A stretch of DNA of 64,000 nt from a bacterium. GTDB taxonomy: Bacteria > Cyanobacteriota > Vampirovibrionia > Gastranaerophilales > Gastranaerophilaceae. A model generated the notes under the pieces. That model was given only the letters and a program-made list of their open reading frames with translations, did no database searches and had not been told where the DNA came from. This document shows, in pieces, positions 27,833 to 37,013 of this stretch. Positions within the stretch are counted from its first letter, which is position 1, and every line of letters starts with the position of its first letter. Made by a program: the position numbers and the translations under genes. The DNA lies in the NCBI GenBank assembly GCA_017559905.1, contig JAFYQF010000012.1:331101-395100 (forward strand), given 5' to 3'.

Positions 27833-29036
27833 GTTTTTTAGCTCCTGCTTTAATTAACATTTCTTTTAGTTCAGAATATGGTTTTAGACCCATATAAACT
27901 GTATCATTAATAACTGTTGATGGTGTACCTACAATACCTAAAGAAACAGCTTTGTCGATGTCTGCTTGTAGGTGTTGTAAAGTTTCTGGACTATTTGCAT
28001 CTTTTTTAAGTTGTTCAGTATCAAGTCCTAATTCAGTTGCTATTTCAAGAATAGCTTGTTCTGTTTCTGGTTTTCTTTCAAATAAAACTGAATTCATTTC
28101 CCAGAACTTGTCTTGTTTTTCGGCTGCAATTGCATATTTAGCAAGTCTGCAAGAGCCTACGTGGAAAGGTTTTTGCATATATCTGTTACATTCCATATCA
28201 AGAGGCATATTAACGTGTTCAAATCTTACGTTTTTCAATTCTTTTGCAAGTTTGTGAATCATAATGTTATATGCTCCGCAAATTGGGCAAAGGTAATCAG
28301 TGTATGCATAAACTACAAGTTCAGCGTTTTTGTCCCCTAGAACGTTTCCTTTTGCAGAATATTTATTTGTTGTAGCAGAAACGAATTCTTGGAAATCATT
28401 TTGTCTTTTTACTTGAGGAGTGAATACGTATGATGTTGTTGTGTAAGCTAAAAATCCACAAGCCAAAGTTGCACAAATAATAAATGCAATTTTGTATGGT
28501 GTGATTTTGATAGCGTCAAGAAAATCTCTTACGCTGTTTTTGAAAGCTTTTGCAATGTGTCCGTTTTTCCAATCAATAGCGATGAGTGCGATAAGCAAGT
28601 TCAAAATATATGTGAATGCACAAAGTACACACAATTTTTTGATTTCAAAAAGGCTTACGCAAAGTAGAGCCATACTGATTGTAAATGATACCAATCCAAG
28701 AGATGCAATATAATCTAATGGGTTTTTGAAAACTTCCATAAATTTGAAAAGTTTGAAGTTTTTCAATTTGTCAGCAAATAGCAAAATTGACATTACAAAG
28801 TATAAAAACATTCCCCAGTATGCAAGTGGAATTCCAAAAAACTGTGATTCTGTAGTTTTTGCAATGCCGTCGCAGTCGATAAATTCGTCAACTGAACAAA
28901 AACTAGGCAACGCATAAGGGTTAAAGTTTGCATTGTAATATATCATTGCAAGTTTAATTGTTGTAATAAATCCAATAAGTGAAAGTGTAAGAATTGCAAC
29001 TTTCTTACCTAAATGTACTTTCTTTTCATTTTCCAT
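27822..29036 (-). CDS. VKOR-DsbA fusion, oxidative protein folding
   Basis: This 404-residue membrane protein joins a vitamin K epoxide reductase-like domain (1-155, four helices) to a periplasmic DsbA/thioredoxin domain (about 220-400). VKOR loop cysteines are C47 and C55, and the active CVLC is at C136/C139. The thioredoxin motif CPIC is at C250/C253, with the cis-proline loop VGTPSTVIND near the end. It should make disulfides and pass electrons to quinone. Such fusions are common in cyanobacteria and some other phyla. SD AGGAG precedes the ATG. Confidence 0.93.
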   Translation of the reverse strand: MENEKKVHLGKKVAILTLSLIGFITTIKLAMIYYNANFNPYALPSFCSVDEFIDCDGIAKTTESQFFGIPLAYWGMFLYFVMSILLFADKLKNFKLFKFMEVFKNPLDYIASLGLVSFTISMALLCVSLFEIKKLCVLCAFTYILNLLIALIAIDWKNGHIAKAFKNSVRDFLDAIKITPYKIAFIICATLACGFLAYTTTSYVFTPQVKRQNDFQEFVSATTNKYSAKGNVLGDKNAELVVYAYTDYLCPICGAYNIMIHKLAKELKNVRFEHVNMPLDMECNRYMQKPFHVGSCRLAKYAIAAEKQDKFWEMNSVLFERKPETEQAILEIATELGLDTEQLKKDANSPETLQHLQADIDKAVSLGIVGTPSTVINDTVYMGLKPYSELKEMLIKAGAKKRGF

Positions 29037-29204
29037 AACTATTTTTCTCCTATCCAGTAAACTTATTTTACAATTATTTGTAATCTATGGCAATAGGGAA
29101 AAAGGGGGATTTTTGCTTTAAATATCTTAACACCGTAGAATTTGCGATATTGATGTGGTATTATTTAGTTGCACAAGCTTAAGAATGGATTTTTTAAATA
29201 AGAA

Positions 29205-29957
29205 ATGAAGAAGAATAATATATTTGATTTATACCTCGAAAAAGTTATGCAACTCCCATTGTGGGTGAAGCAGGTTTTGTTTGTAAAATTAAAAGAAGAT
29301 ATGAGTGAAAAAAACTGCATTGAATTTATGGAAAAATCTTCAAATGAAATGTTTTCACTCTATGTTCCAATCTTAACTTTTGAGGGTAAGACTGAACTTG
29401 TTGAAAAAAAATCGGGATTAGATGCAAACTTTTATAATTTTTTGAGACTTTGTGATAGTGATTATTCGGTTTTGGAAATAGCATTAAATATGTATTTAAC
29501 GATGGAAGAAGTTGCTAAATATTTTATGTTTTGTGTTGAACAAAAATATTTGGAAGTCCCAGAGTCTGATGAAATTTATGCAATGGCAGGTTTCATTGCT
29601 GGTAAGCTTAAAACCGGTGAATATTTGTGTGGCAATAAAACATTGACTTTCAACCAAGTGCAAGAAGCTGTTGAAAAACAACAAGAGTTGAATGTTAATA
29701 ATGAACAAAATTTGAAGTTTGTAGAAGTTTTGGAAACACTTGATTTTGTGAAAGAAAAAGATATGAAAGTTATTTTTATGTTGCAAGAAGAATCTAAAAA
29801 ACGCTTTATTTTAGATTATAGCAATGTTCCAAGAGCTCAAAGAATGTTTGCTTCAACTCAAGAAAAATCATCAGCAGAGATAGAAGAACTAAAAGAAGAA
29901 AACAAAAAACTTCGTCAAAAACTTTCGCAATTGTTGCAATTAGTGAAAAATAAATAA
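29205..29957 (+). CDS. Hypothetical protein with C-terminal coiled coil
   Basis: This 250-residue protein is mainly helical. Residues 60-125 look winged-helix-like (TELVEKKSGLDANFYNFLRL then YSVLEIALNMYLTMEEVAK). The last 30 residues are a Lys/Glu coiled coil (EIEELKEENKKLRQKLSQLL). There is no signal or membrane segment. It lacks a clear SD. A relation to DUF4388-like sensor-associated domains is possible but only impressionistic. A strong terminator follows it. Confidence 0.6.
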   Translation: MKKNNIFDLYLEKVMQLPLWVKQVLFVKLKEDMSEKNCIEFMEKSSNEMFSLYVPILTFEGKTELVEKKSGLDANFYNFLRLCDSDYSVLEIALNMYLTMEEVAKYFMFCVEQKYLEVPESDEIYAMAGFIAGKLKTGEYLCGNKTLTFNQVQEAVEKQQELNVNNEQNLKFVEVLETLDFVKEKDMKVIFMLQEESKKRFILDYSNVPRAQRMFASTQEKSSAEIEELKEENKKLRQKLSQLLQLVKNK

Positions 29958-29958
29958 T

Positions 29959-29989
29959 AAAAAAGGGTTCAAATAAGAACCCTTTTTTA
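29959..29989. terminator. Bidirectional intrinsic terminator
   Basis: AAAAGGGTTC and GAACCCTTTTTT around a six-base loop, between convergent genes (29205-29957 and upp). Confidence 0.88.
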
Positions 29990-29997
29990 TTAATAAA

Positions 29998-30648
29998 TTA
30001 TGTATTAAATATTCTATCTCCTGCATCTCCCATCCCTGGAACGATATAGCCTTTTTCGTTTAACTTTTCATCAACTGCGGCTGTAATGATTTCCACATCA
30101 GGGAAGTATTTTTGAATGTTCCTGATACCTTCTGGAGCTGCAATAATACAAATACATTTGATATTACTGATTGGAATGCCTTTATCTGCATAAAGTCTGA
30201 TTGCCTCTAATAAAGAGTTACCAGTAGCTAGCATTGGGTCTGTGATATATATATAGAATTGTTCAGGATTTTTAGCTTCCATAGGAACTTTGTTGTAGTA
30301 CCAAATTGGTTTCAAAGTTTTTTCATCTCTATACATACCGATATGTCTGATGCAAGCTTGAGGCAAGATATCAATTGCTTCATCGGTAAAAATAAGCCCT
30401 GCTCTCAATATTGGTGAAATAATCAAATTGATGTCAGGGTCTATTGTTTTGGCTTTGAACGTTGCAACAGGTGTTGTAATTTCTTTTTCTACAAGAGGAA
30501 GATTTTTTGAAGCTTCGTAAAGAAGGCATCTTGTGATTTTTCTTGTAGCGATACGAACGCCTTGGCTGTCTGTCTTTTTATCTCTCATTGTGCTTAAGTT
30601 TAAAAGCACTACAGGATTTGAGATTATTCTTACTTTTTCCAAGTTCAT
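29998..30648 (-). CDS. upp: Uracil phosphoribosyltransferase
   Basis: This 216-residue enzyme makes UMP from uracil and PRPP. It shows SPILRAGLIFTDEAIDILP, the PRPP-binding loop YITDPMLATGNSLLEAI and the uracil-recognition end segment YIVPGMGDAGDRIF. Length is typical. It overlaps the end of the MCE gene by four bases, with AAGGAG before its ATG. The pairing with an MCE gene has no clear functional meaning and is likely just a shared transcript. Confidence 0.95.
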   Translation of the reverse strand: MNLEKVRIISNPVVLLNLSTMRDKKTDSQGVRIATRKITRCLLYEASKNLPLVEKEITTPVATFKAKTIDPDINLIISPILRAGLIFTDEAIDILPQACIRHIGMYRDEKTLKPIWYYNKVPMEAKNPEQFYIYITDPMLATGNSLLEAIRLYADKGIPISNIKCICIIAAPEGIRNIQKYFPDVEIITAAVDEKLNEKGYIVPGMGDAGDRIFNT

Positions 30649-31268
30649 CTTTTCAACTCCTTCATTCTAATATTAAAGTCTTTATGATTTTTTTCTATAT
30701 TATCAAGAACATGGTCAATTTTATCAATTTTATTTTCAATTGTTGCGGGATTGATACTTATTGATTCTTCTTTGTTAGTAAATTGGTCCATAAAATAGGA
30801 GCTTCTTGAGCCTATAGCGCCGATTTTGTCAAACATGTCATTTAGCAATAGCATAGAATCGTGTAATCTTTTGGGTTGATTAATTACGATTAACTGTTTT
30901 GAGGCAAGGGTGTCATTGTTTGGTTGAACTATCTCTAAAGATTTTGAACCACCAAGTCCGTTAAATTCTACTGTTGCAATTGCACCTTGCGGAATTGTGA
31001 CATCAGGTTTGTTTATGACAAATTTTACGTAAACGTTGTTGTTTACAATTTTTATTTTTTGAACATAGCCAACTTGTACCCCCATTAGTTTAACAGGAGA
31101 GCCAACTATCATTCCATCCACGTCAGGCATGAAAACTTGATATGTCTTTAGTTCTTTTAGCTTGTGGTAGCGGTGAATTTTTATACCCATAACTGCTACT
31201 CCAAGAATCAAAAGCCATATAAAAAGCTCAATCCAAGCATATATATGCAGTTTAAAATGCTTAACCAT
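30645..31268 (-). CDS. MCE/MlaD-family lipid-transport protein
   Basis: This 207-residue protein has an N-terminal membrane anchor (about 11-28) and one MCE domain (about 38-115, YQVFMPDVDGMIVGSPVKLM then VEFNGLGGSKSLEIVQP). A short helical tail follows. Such proteins bind phospholipids and bridge inner and outer membranes in Mla or YrbD-like transporters. No permease or ATPase gene (MlaE, MlaF) is adjacent. Its presence supports a diderm envelope. Confidence 0.88.
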   Translation of the reverse strand: MVKHFKLHIYAWIELFIWLLILGVAVMGIKIHRYHKLKELKTYQVFMPDVDGMIVGSPVKLMGVQVGYVQKIKIVNNNVYVKFVINKPDVTIPQGAIATVEFNGLGGSKSLEIVQPNNDTLASKQLIVINQPKRLHDSMLLLNDMFDKIGAIGSRSSYFMDQFTNKEESISINPATIENKIDKIDHVLDNIEKNHKDFNIRMKELKR

Positions 31269-31369
31269 GTCTTTTATTATACACCAAAGTCATGTTTTTG
31301 CTACTTGCCAAAAAATTATTTATAGTATACTATAAATAATATCGAATTAAAGTTGTGAGGTTTACATTT

Positions 31370-31609
31370 ATGGAACAGATTATAAAAGTAGCGTGGGACT
31401 TAAACGAAAATACCGAAAATAGATATCAATTAGTTTACGAAATTGCAGAATTGGCAAAAAAATTAGTTGATGAAAATCAAGCTAAAAAAGCTCATGATGA
31501 TTTCGGTTTTGAAGAAAACTATGACAACGGATACACTAAAGAAAATCCTGTTGAACACGCTATTATGGTAAAAGCTTCAGAAGCTGACGATAATAGATTG
31601 GTTGGCTAA
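31370..31609 (+). CDS. Probable RNA polymerase omega subunit
   Basis: This 79-residue protein starts at the ATG at 31370, with GTGAGG nine bases upstream; an in-frame GTG at 31355 is part of that ribosome site. The segment ENRYQLVYEIAELAKKL matches the omega pattern NRYxLVxxAxxxAxxL, and NPVEHAIMVKASEADDNRLVG fits the conserved end helix and tail of cyanobacterial-type omega. Omega helps assemble RNA polymerase. Small proteins leave some doubt. A terminator follows. Confidence 0.6.
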   Translation: MEQIIKVAWDLNENTENRYQLVYEIAELAKKLVDENQAKKAHDDFGFEENYDNGYTKENPVEHAIMVKASEADDNRLVG

Positions 31610-31626
31610 TCCAAAAAGTTTTAAGG

Positions 31627-31661
31627 AGCACAAAAGTTAAGCATGCTTTTGTGCTTTTTTG
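31627..31661 (+). terminator. Intrinsic terminator
   Basis: AGCACAAAAG pairs with CTTTTGTGCT across a nine-base loop, followed by TTTTTT, between the omega-like gene and the purine nucleoside phosphorylase gene. Confidence 0.85.
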
Positions 31662-31684
31662 TATCAAAAATGAGGGGAGTTTAT

Positions 31685-32491
31685 ATGGAAAATACAATAA
31701 ATTTTTTGAAAGCGAAGACAAATAATTTTATTCCTGAAGTAGGTATAATTTTAGGTTCAGGATTAGGTGAACTCGCTGATGAATATTGCGAATATGCTAT
31801 TCCATATACTGAAATTCCAAATTTCATTAAGTCAACCGTAAAAGGGCATAAAGGTCGTTTGGTTTTTGCAGAGATTGAAGGCAAACGTGTTGTAATGATG
31901 CAAGGTCGTAACCATTTTTATGAAGGTCATTCAATGCAAGATATTACATATCCTGTAAAAGTTATGAAAAAATTGGGCGTGAAGACTTTGATTTTAACCA
32001 ATGCTGCTGGTGCTGTTAATGCAGATTTTAAACCTGCTGATTTAATGTTAATAACTGATCACATAAATTACATGGGTACAAATCCGCTTATAGGTGCGAA
32101 TGATGACTCTTTGGGAGAAAGATTTCCTGATATGAGCGAGATTTACAAAAAAGATTTGATAGCATTAGCAGATAAATGTGCTAAAAATTTAGGCTTAAAG
32201 ATGCAACATGGGGTTTATTTTGCCTCTACTGGCCCAAGCTATGAAACTCCTGCCGAAATTAAAATGGCAAGAATATTGGGTGCTGATGCTGTTGGAATGT
32301 CTACTGTACCAGAAGCTATTGTTGCAAATTATTGTGGAATGAATGTTTTGGGCATAAGTTGTATTTCAAATGCGGCTGCGGGAGTGCATCCAGAGCAAGT
32401 TTCATTATCTCACGCAGAAGTTATTGAAACAGCAAATGTCGCAAAAGCTGGTTTTAAAGCCTTAATTAAAGATATTGTAAAAAGTTTGTAA
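31685..32491 (+). CDS. Purine nucleoside phosphorylase
   Basis: This 268-residue enzyme cleaves purine nucleosides with phosphate. It starts at the ATG at 31685, with GAGGGGAG five bases upstream; an upstream ATG at 31643 lies inside the terminator. The phosphate loop is GIILGSGLGELAD and the family signature is MQGRNHFYEGHSMQDITYPV. The purine-binding region shows TNAAGAVN and STGPSYETPAEIKMARILGA with MSTVPEA. This is the trimeric PunA/PNP-II type. The exact gene symbol (punA or deoD) is not assigned. Confidence 0.93.
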   Translation: MENTINFLKAKTNNFIPEVGIILGSGLGELADEYCEYAIPYTEIPNFIKSTVKGHKGRLVFAEIEGKRVVMMQGRNHFYEGHSMQDITYPVKVMKKLGVKTLILTNAAGAVNADFKPADLMLITDHINYMGTNPLIGANDDSLGERFPDMSEIYKKDLIALADKCAKNLGLKMQHGVYFASTGPSYETPAEIKMARILGADAVGMSTVPEAIVANYCGMNVLGISCISNAAAGVHPEQVSLSHAEVIETANVAKAGFKALIKDIVKSL

Positions 32492-32551
32492 ACTAACGTA
32501 AAGTTTTTTCCTAAAAACTCTTGTTAAAAATTTTCTTTGGGTTAAAAATAC

Positions 32552-35344
32552 ATGAAGGGAAGGACGAAAAAGAAAATGATAGTAGGAAAAAATTACCAGC
32601 CGTTAGTACGTAAGCGAAAGACTATGGTGGAGGTATCTCAAAATAGAGTGCCAATAGCCAATACGGTACAGGTATCCCTATCTACCGAGAACATGTCCTC
32701 TAAAATAAGTTTAAATAAGAGCCTTTTAAAGACCAATTCAAGTGAGTTAGCTTTTAAAGGCTCTTTTTTTAGCCTACATAAAGAGGTTGGAAAACATAAT
32801 GTAAATGAATTCCTTGAATATATGGAAAAGCCTCTAGATGGTATGGCAAGAAAGTTGTACAATGCAGTATTAGATTCTAAATATGCTACAAATCTAGTTA
32901 AAACTGAAGGTGAGAATGTAGTTCTTTCTCAAAAGAAAATTCCGACGTTGGTTGTTCAAGGTGCAACGGATCCATTCTTGAAATTCCCAGGAGATATATT
33001 GAATGGTTTGGTTGAACTTGCAGGGAACATTAAGCCATTAGAAAAATGGTCTGAAAAAACGTTGGAAAAACCTTTATTTAAAAATATTAGACACCGTTCA
33101 AAGATTGATTATGAAGTAAATGCTTTGCAGGGTTTAATGGAATTTAGAAAACTTTCGTTGAATGATGCATTGAAAGCTGAAGCGAAAAAGTTGGGCGTGA
33201 AAGTTGAAAATCTTCCTGCTGATGTGAAAGCTAGAGTTGAAGATGAAACTAATAAAAATATGGAATGGTTGATTTTCCAACGTTCAATGAAATCTTTTGA
33301 TACAAAAGTTGGTAACTATGACACAAAACACGAAAGAGCATTGAATAGATTAGTTTCAGGGTTGCCACCTGCGATATTCTTGGCGAATGATGCTTACAAC
33401 TTGTCAAGAATGATGGATGATGATCCGAAAGAAGCTTCAAAAGAGAAAAAAGCAAGATTTAAACAAGAAACATCAAGAATTTTGACAAGTGGTTGGTTGA
33501 CATTGATTACGATGGGTGCTTTGTCTAAATTAATCAACAACTCAAAATTAGGTATTATGTTGATGACAGGTACTACAGTTCTTGTGACAGAAATGTTCTC
33601 ACGTTTGAAAAACGGAAAACATATTACTCGTTTAACTCCAGAAGAAGCGCGCAAGATTAACGAAAAAAATAATGCCCCAGAAGCGAACATTAAACCTGAA
33701 AAGAATTTAAGTTTCAAATCTGGTGGAGAAAAAGCTTCAAAAGAAAAACAACAAAAACCATTGCTATCATTTGATACTGTAGTAAAAGCTTCGTTAGCCT
33801 TAATCGCTGGTGGATTTGCGATTAAAGGAGTGAGAAAAATTCCTAGAGTTGATGCGATGTTTGAGGCGGTATTTAAACCATTCAAAAATACATATAAAAA
33901 ATTAACTCAAATTGATGATTATAAAGTTTCACAAGATGAAATCAACAAAATTTCTGATACGTTGATTGAGCGTGGTTTCAAAACTCGTGGTCATCAGTAC
34001 AAAGCGGTAGCAATCCGTTCTAGAGAATTGGTTGTTGAAAGCGTAATAAAAGAGCTAAATAAATCTTCTGATATAAAAGTAATTGAAAACTTTATAAAAA
34101 ATATTGATGGACAAGATGTTCACCCTGATGTGTTGAAGAAAAGCTTCAAATCTTTGCTAGAAGTGTTGAATAAAAATGGTAAAAATGAATTAAGTAATAA
34201 ATATAAATACTCAACAATGGGTAGTCTTAAAAAAGATTCTGCATTTAAGTCTGAATTAGAAAATATAAAAGTTGAGCTTAAGAAATTAGGTGAGTCAAAT
34301 TCGGAATTAATTGAAAGAATTAAGGCAAATAATATTACAAAAATTGCTGATGCAAAATTCTCTGATGAAGTTAAGGTTGCTTTAGAAAAATCTGGTGATA
34401 AAGGTCGTTTGTTCAAAAATTATAAAGATGCACTAGATGGATTGGTAAACTTTGGTTCTCGTGATAAAAAATATAAACAAGTGGTAGATTTTGTGATAGC
34501 ACCATTCAAGTTTATGTGGGGAATAGTTAAGTTCCCATACAAAATGGCAAATAATGTTGTTCAATTGTTTGCTAAAAAAGCTCCATCATCTTCAAAATCA
34601 ATGGATGCTTTGAATATGGAAGCGGTTACAAAAAGTTTTGACAAAATTTCTGCAGAGGCAAATAAATATCGTGAAGCTTTAAGCAAAGCAACAGACGAAG
34701 CTTCAAAGAAAAAAGTTTGCAAAAAGTTTGAAGATTTTGTAATGGATAATACATTGAAAGCATTTAACGTGAATTCAATGTCAAACGTTTCAAACAGTGA
34801 CCTTTCAAACCTTGCAAAAACAGCAGCGTCTATTGCAACAATTTGGTTCTTGATGACAGATAACTATAACATGGTTATGTTGAAGTCAAACGGTAACGAT
34901 GTTGAAGGTGCTGAAACTAAATTTAAAGAAAGATTTGTTCAAGAAGGTTCAAGATTATTCTATCAAACATTGTTAATTGATTTGTTCAACAATACTTTCA
35001 GAAAACAATACAATGGCTCTCTAATGGGTATGAGCTGGATTACAATTACAAATACAACAATCGGTGAATGGTTGACTAGAAAATCAGTTGGTGTTCCTGT
35101 AGGAATGCACACAAGAGATGAACTTCTTAAACTTGAAGAAGAACAAAACAACGCAACAGGCTTCAAAAAAGATTACTATCAATTTATGAAACGTCTAACT
35201 GGTAAACGTTCAATCCAATCTTATCAAGTTAAAAAGAAAAATGAACAGAAGCAATCAATAGGTGCACAAGCTCTTATTCAGCCACAACAAACAAATGTAC
35301 CTTTTACTAATAACACTACATTCTCAAAATTAATGAAAGGTTAA
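32552..35344 (+). CDS. Large lineage-specific hypothetical protein
   Basis: This 930-residue protein is basic and helix-rich, with hydrophobic segments near residues 310-345 (LTLITMGALSKLI and LGIMLMTGTTVLVTEMF), 405-425 and 785-800, so it is likely membrane-associated. Long coiled-coil-prone stretches lie between. The N-terminus has AFKGSFF and a later LSFKSGG, short FKG-type motifs that recur in another hypothetical protein here (INFNG at 45015-46340). I recognise no domain. The start is uncertain: ATG at 32576 has AAGGA eleven bases upstream and may be preferred. A hairpin with T-tract lies inside the first 75 codons. Confidence 0.6.
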   Translation: MKGRTKKKMIVGKNYQPLVRKRKTMVEVSQNRVPIANTVQVSLSTENMSSKISLNKSLLKTNSSELAFKGSFFSLHKEVGKHNVNEFLEYMEKPLDGMARKLYNAVLDSKYATNLVKTEGENVVLSQKKIPTLVVQGATDPFLKFPGDILNGLVELAGNIKPLEKWSEKTLEKPLFKNIRHRSKIDYEVNALQGLMEFRKLSLNDALKAEAKKLGVKVENLPADVKARVEDETNKNMEWLIFQRSMKSFDTKVGNYDTKHERALNRLVSGLPPAIFLANDAYNLSRMMDDDPKEASKEKKARFKQETSRILTSGWLTLITMGALSKLINNSKLGIMLMTGTTVLVTEMFSRLKNGKHITRLTPEEARKINEKNNAPEANIKPEKNLSFKSGGEKASKEKQQKPLLSFDTVVKASLALIAGGFAIKGVRKIPRVDAMFEAVFKPFKNTYKKLTQIDDYKVSQDEINKISDTLIERGFKTRGHQYKAVAIRSRELVVESVIKELNKSSDIKVIENFIKNIDGQDVHPDVLKKSFKSLLEVLNKNGKNELSNKYKYSTMGSLKKDSAFKSELENIKVELKKLGESNSELIERIKANNITKIADAKFSDEVKVALEKSGDKGRLFKNYKDALDGLVNFGSRDKKYKQVVDFVIAPFKFMWGIVKFPYKMANNVVQLFAKKAPSSSKSMDALNMEAVTKSFDKISAEANKYREALSKATDEASKKKVCKKFEDFVMDNTLKAFNVNSMSNVSNSDLSNLAKTAASIATIWFLMTDNYNMVMLKSNGNDVEGAETKFKERFVQEGSRLFYQTLLIDLFNNTFRKQYNGSLMGMSWITITNTTIGEWLTRKSVGVPVGMHTRDELLKLEEEQNNATGFKKDYYQFMKRLTGKRSIQSYQVKKKNEQKQSIGAQALIQPQQTNVPFTNNTTFSKLMKG
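32717..32770 (+). promoter_or_regulatory. Terminator-like hairpin inside the 5' coding region
   Basis: AAGAGCCTTT (32717-32726) pairs with AAAGGCTCTT (32756-32765), extended by four more pairs after one mismatch, with a 19-base loop and then a run of T to 32770. It lies about 165-215 bases inside the long hypothetical gene. It could be an attenuator or a coincidence. Confidence 0.4.
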
Positions 35345-35348
35345 GAGT

Positions 35349-35552
35349 TTATTTAACTAAAAATTCAAGGCTTATTCCGTATTTTTCTTTCAAATTTTGA
35401 ATATTATCTTTCTGCCAATTAGCGAGAGCGCCAAGTAGTAGCGCAATGATTACAACTATAACCACTACTTTTGTGATTGCAAAAAATAGTCTTAAAATAA
35501 AAGACAATGTAATTACGATGGCAAAAATTACTAATATCGTTATTATATCCAT
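35349..35552 (-). CDS. Small hydrophobic hypothetical protein
   Basis: This 67-residue protein has a long hydrophobic stretch over residues 1-45 (two helices: IITILVIFAIVITLSFIL and TKVVVIVVIIALLLGALA) and a short polar tail. SD AGAGAA precedes the ATG. It overlaps nothing and lies 4 bases downstream of plsY, so the two are one operon. No known family is recognised. Confidence 0.6.
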   Translation of the reverse strand: MDIITILVIFAIVITLSFILRLFFAITKVVVIVVIIALLLGALANWQKDNIQNLKEKYGISLEFLVK

Positions 35553-35556
35553 AGAT

Positions 35557-36165
35557 TTATTCTCTTACTTTGTTTTCTTCGCCTTTAATTAGTCTTTGGA
35601 TGTTTGATCTATGTAAATAGATGATATAAACCGCACCGATTGCACAGTATATAATATATGCAATAGGAGCCTTAAATAGCCACATTAAAATAGGTGATAA
35701 CGCTAATGCAATTATTGAGCCTAGTGAAACATATTTAGATGTGTAAGTTATCACTCCCCAAATTGCAGCGATAATCAAGCCTACAATCCAATTAAGAGCA
35801 AGGATTGTGCCAACTCCTGAAGCAACAGATTTCCCGCCAGTAAATTTTAAGAAAATAGATTTGCTATGTCCAAGTAAAATCGCAACTGCTGCTAATACTG
35901 GAAGTAATCCAATTTCTTTGAATTGTGTAGCAAAAAATGTTGCTAAAACGACAGGCAAAGCTCCTTTAAATGCGTCAAGAAGGAGTGTTATGAAAAACCA
36001 CTTTTTGCCCATAACTCTTTTTACGTTAGTTGCACCAGTTGAGCCAGAGCCGATAGTTCTAATATCCTGTCCTGTTGCAAGTTTTACAATAATATATCCT
36101 GTCGGAATTGAACCGATTAAATAAGCTCCGATTAGTGTGATAATAATTTCAATAACTTTTTCCAT
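35557..36165 (-). CDS. plsY: Glycerol-3-phosphate acyltransferase PlsY
   Basis: This 202-residue enzyme acylates glycerol-3-phosphate from acyl-phosphate. It begins at the ATG at 36165 with AGAGGGGG upstream; an earlier start at 36243 would add 26 residues without a ribosome site. Motifs: GSIPTGYIIVKLATGQDIRT, GSGSTGATNVKRVMGKKW, HSKSIFLKFTGGKSVASGVG and the third motif near LHRSNIQRLIKGEENK. Five membrane segments fit the family. Confidence 0.95.
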   Translation of the reverse strand: MEKVIEIIITLIGAYLIGSIPTGYIIVKLATGQDIRTIGSGSTGATNVKRVMGKKWFFITLLLDAFKGALPVVLATFFATQFKEIGLLPVLAAVAILLGHSKSIFLKFTGGKSVASGVGTILALNWIVGLIIAAIWGVITYTSKYVSLGSIIALALSPILMWLFKAPIAYIIYCAIGAVYIIYLHRSNIQRLIKGEENKVRE

Positions 36166-36315
36166 AATATCCCCCTCTTTAGTGTTTTTATTGTAGCATA
36201 AAATATTTAAAAATAAATATAAGCCAATGTTTTTAATTTCCATTAAAAGATTGATTTCAATAGCTTGGTATGATATTATTATCTTTGATAGAGTAGTGTG
36301 GAATAAGAGAGATTT

Positions 36316-36984
36316 ATGAATAAAAGATTAATAATTTTAGGAATTTTAATTTTGGCATTATCAGTAGTTGGAAAACTACTATGGACAGGGCTGTCTAAAA
36401 TAAAAGTTGATGCTTTTGTTCCTTCTGCGGTTATATTCCTAGTGGATTCTTCAGCGTCAAACCAAGCGGCTCTTGCAGAACAAAGAAAAACTTTAAGACA
36501 AGTTTGTAATTTGTTAGATCCGGAAGACCATATTAAAATTTTGAGAGTTAGTGAAGATGCCTATTTAATTTATGAAGGCACACCATTCAATAATTCAGGT
36601 ATAACAAAGGCTTTGGATGCTTTCACTGCTTATGATAAGGACGATTATGGTACGGCTTATGGTGTTGGGTTGAAAAAAGCTTTCTCTCACGTTTTGACTA
36701 TGAAAAAGGAAGGTTATAATACAGCGGTTGTAGTCTTTGGAGATTTGGAAAACGAAGGCGCTGTTGATAAACAAGTTAATTGGGAATTGTTGCCTGAAAA
36801 TGTTAAAAAAGTTCAAGAACACGCACCTGAACTTGCTATGATGTTCTTATATGCGCATCCTGAAAAATTGGATATGGTTAAAGAAAAGTTGACACCAGTT
36901 TTAGGTGAAAAGAAATTAGTGCTTTCTCCTGAACAAAATAGTGAAAAAGCAATTAGACAATTCCTAAAAGCTTTAGGAAGATAA
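36316..36984 (+). CDS. Membrane-anchored von Willebrand A domain protein
   Basis: This 222-residue protein has one N-terminal membrane anchor (about 6-25) and a vWA domain. The metal-site motif DxSxS is present as D44, S46, S48 (FLVDSSASN), with a Thr in DYGTAYGVGL and an Asp in VVFGDLENEG at the usual positions. The domain therefore probably binds a divalent ion and a protein ligand outside the cytoplasm. It leads a run of five same-strand genes with spacings of -1 to about 30 bases. SD AGAGA. Confidence 0.8.
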   Translation: MNKRLIILGILILALSVVGKLLWTGLSKIKVDAFVPSAVIFLVDSSASNQAALAEQRKTLRQVCNLLDPEDHIKILRVSEDAYLIYEGTPFNNSGITKALDAFTAYDKDDYGTAYGVGLKKAFSHVLTMKKEGYNTAVVVFGDLENEGAVDKQVNWELLPENVKKVQEHAPELAMMFLYAHPEKLDMVKEKLTPVLGEKKLVLSPEQNSEKAIRQFLKALGR

Positions 36985-37013
36985 TTTACTAAAAATATAA
37001 GGGGAATAATTAT

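Noticed and set aside
31643..31684. ATG at 31643 as start of the purine nucleoside phosphorylase
   Set aside because: It lies in the loop and right arm region of the upstream terminator, and the ATG at 31685 has GAGGGGAG at correct spacing.
33394..34416. Minus-strand frames of 98-163 residues opposite the 930-residue gene
   Set aside because: They lie wholly inside the large gene and show low-complexity Ser/Phe/Leu composition expected from antisense reading.
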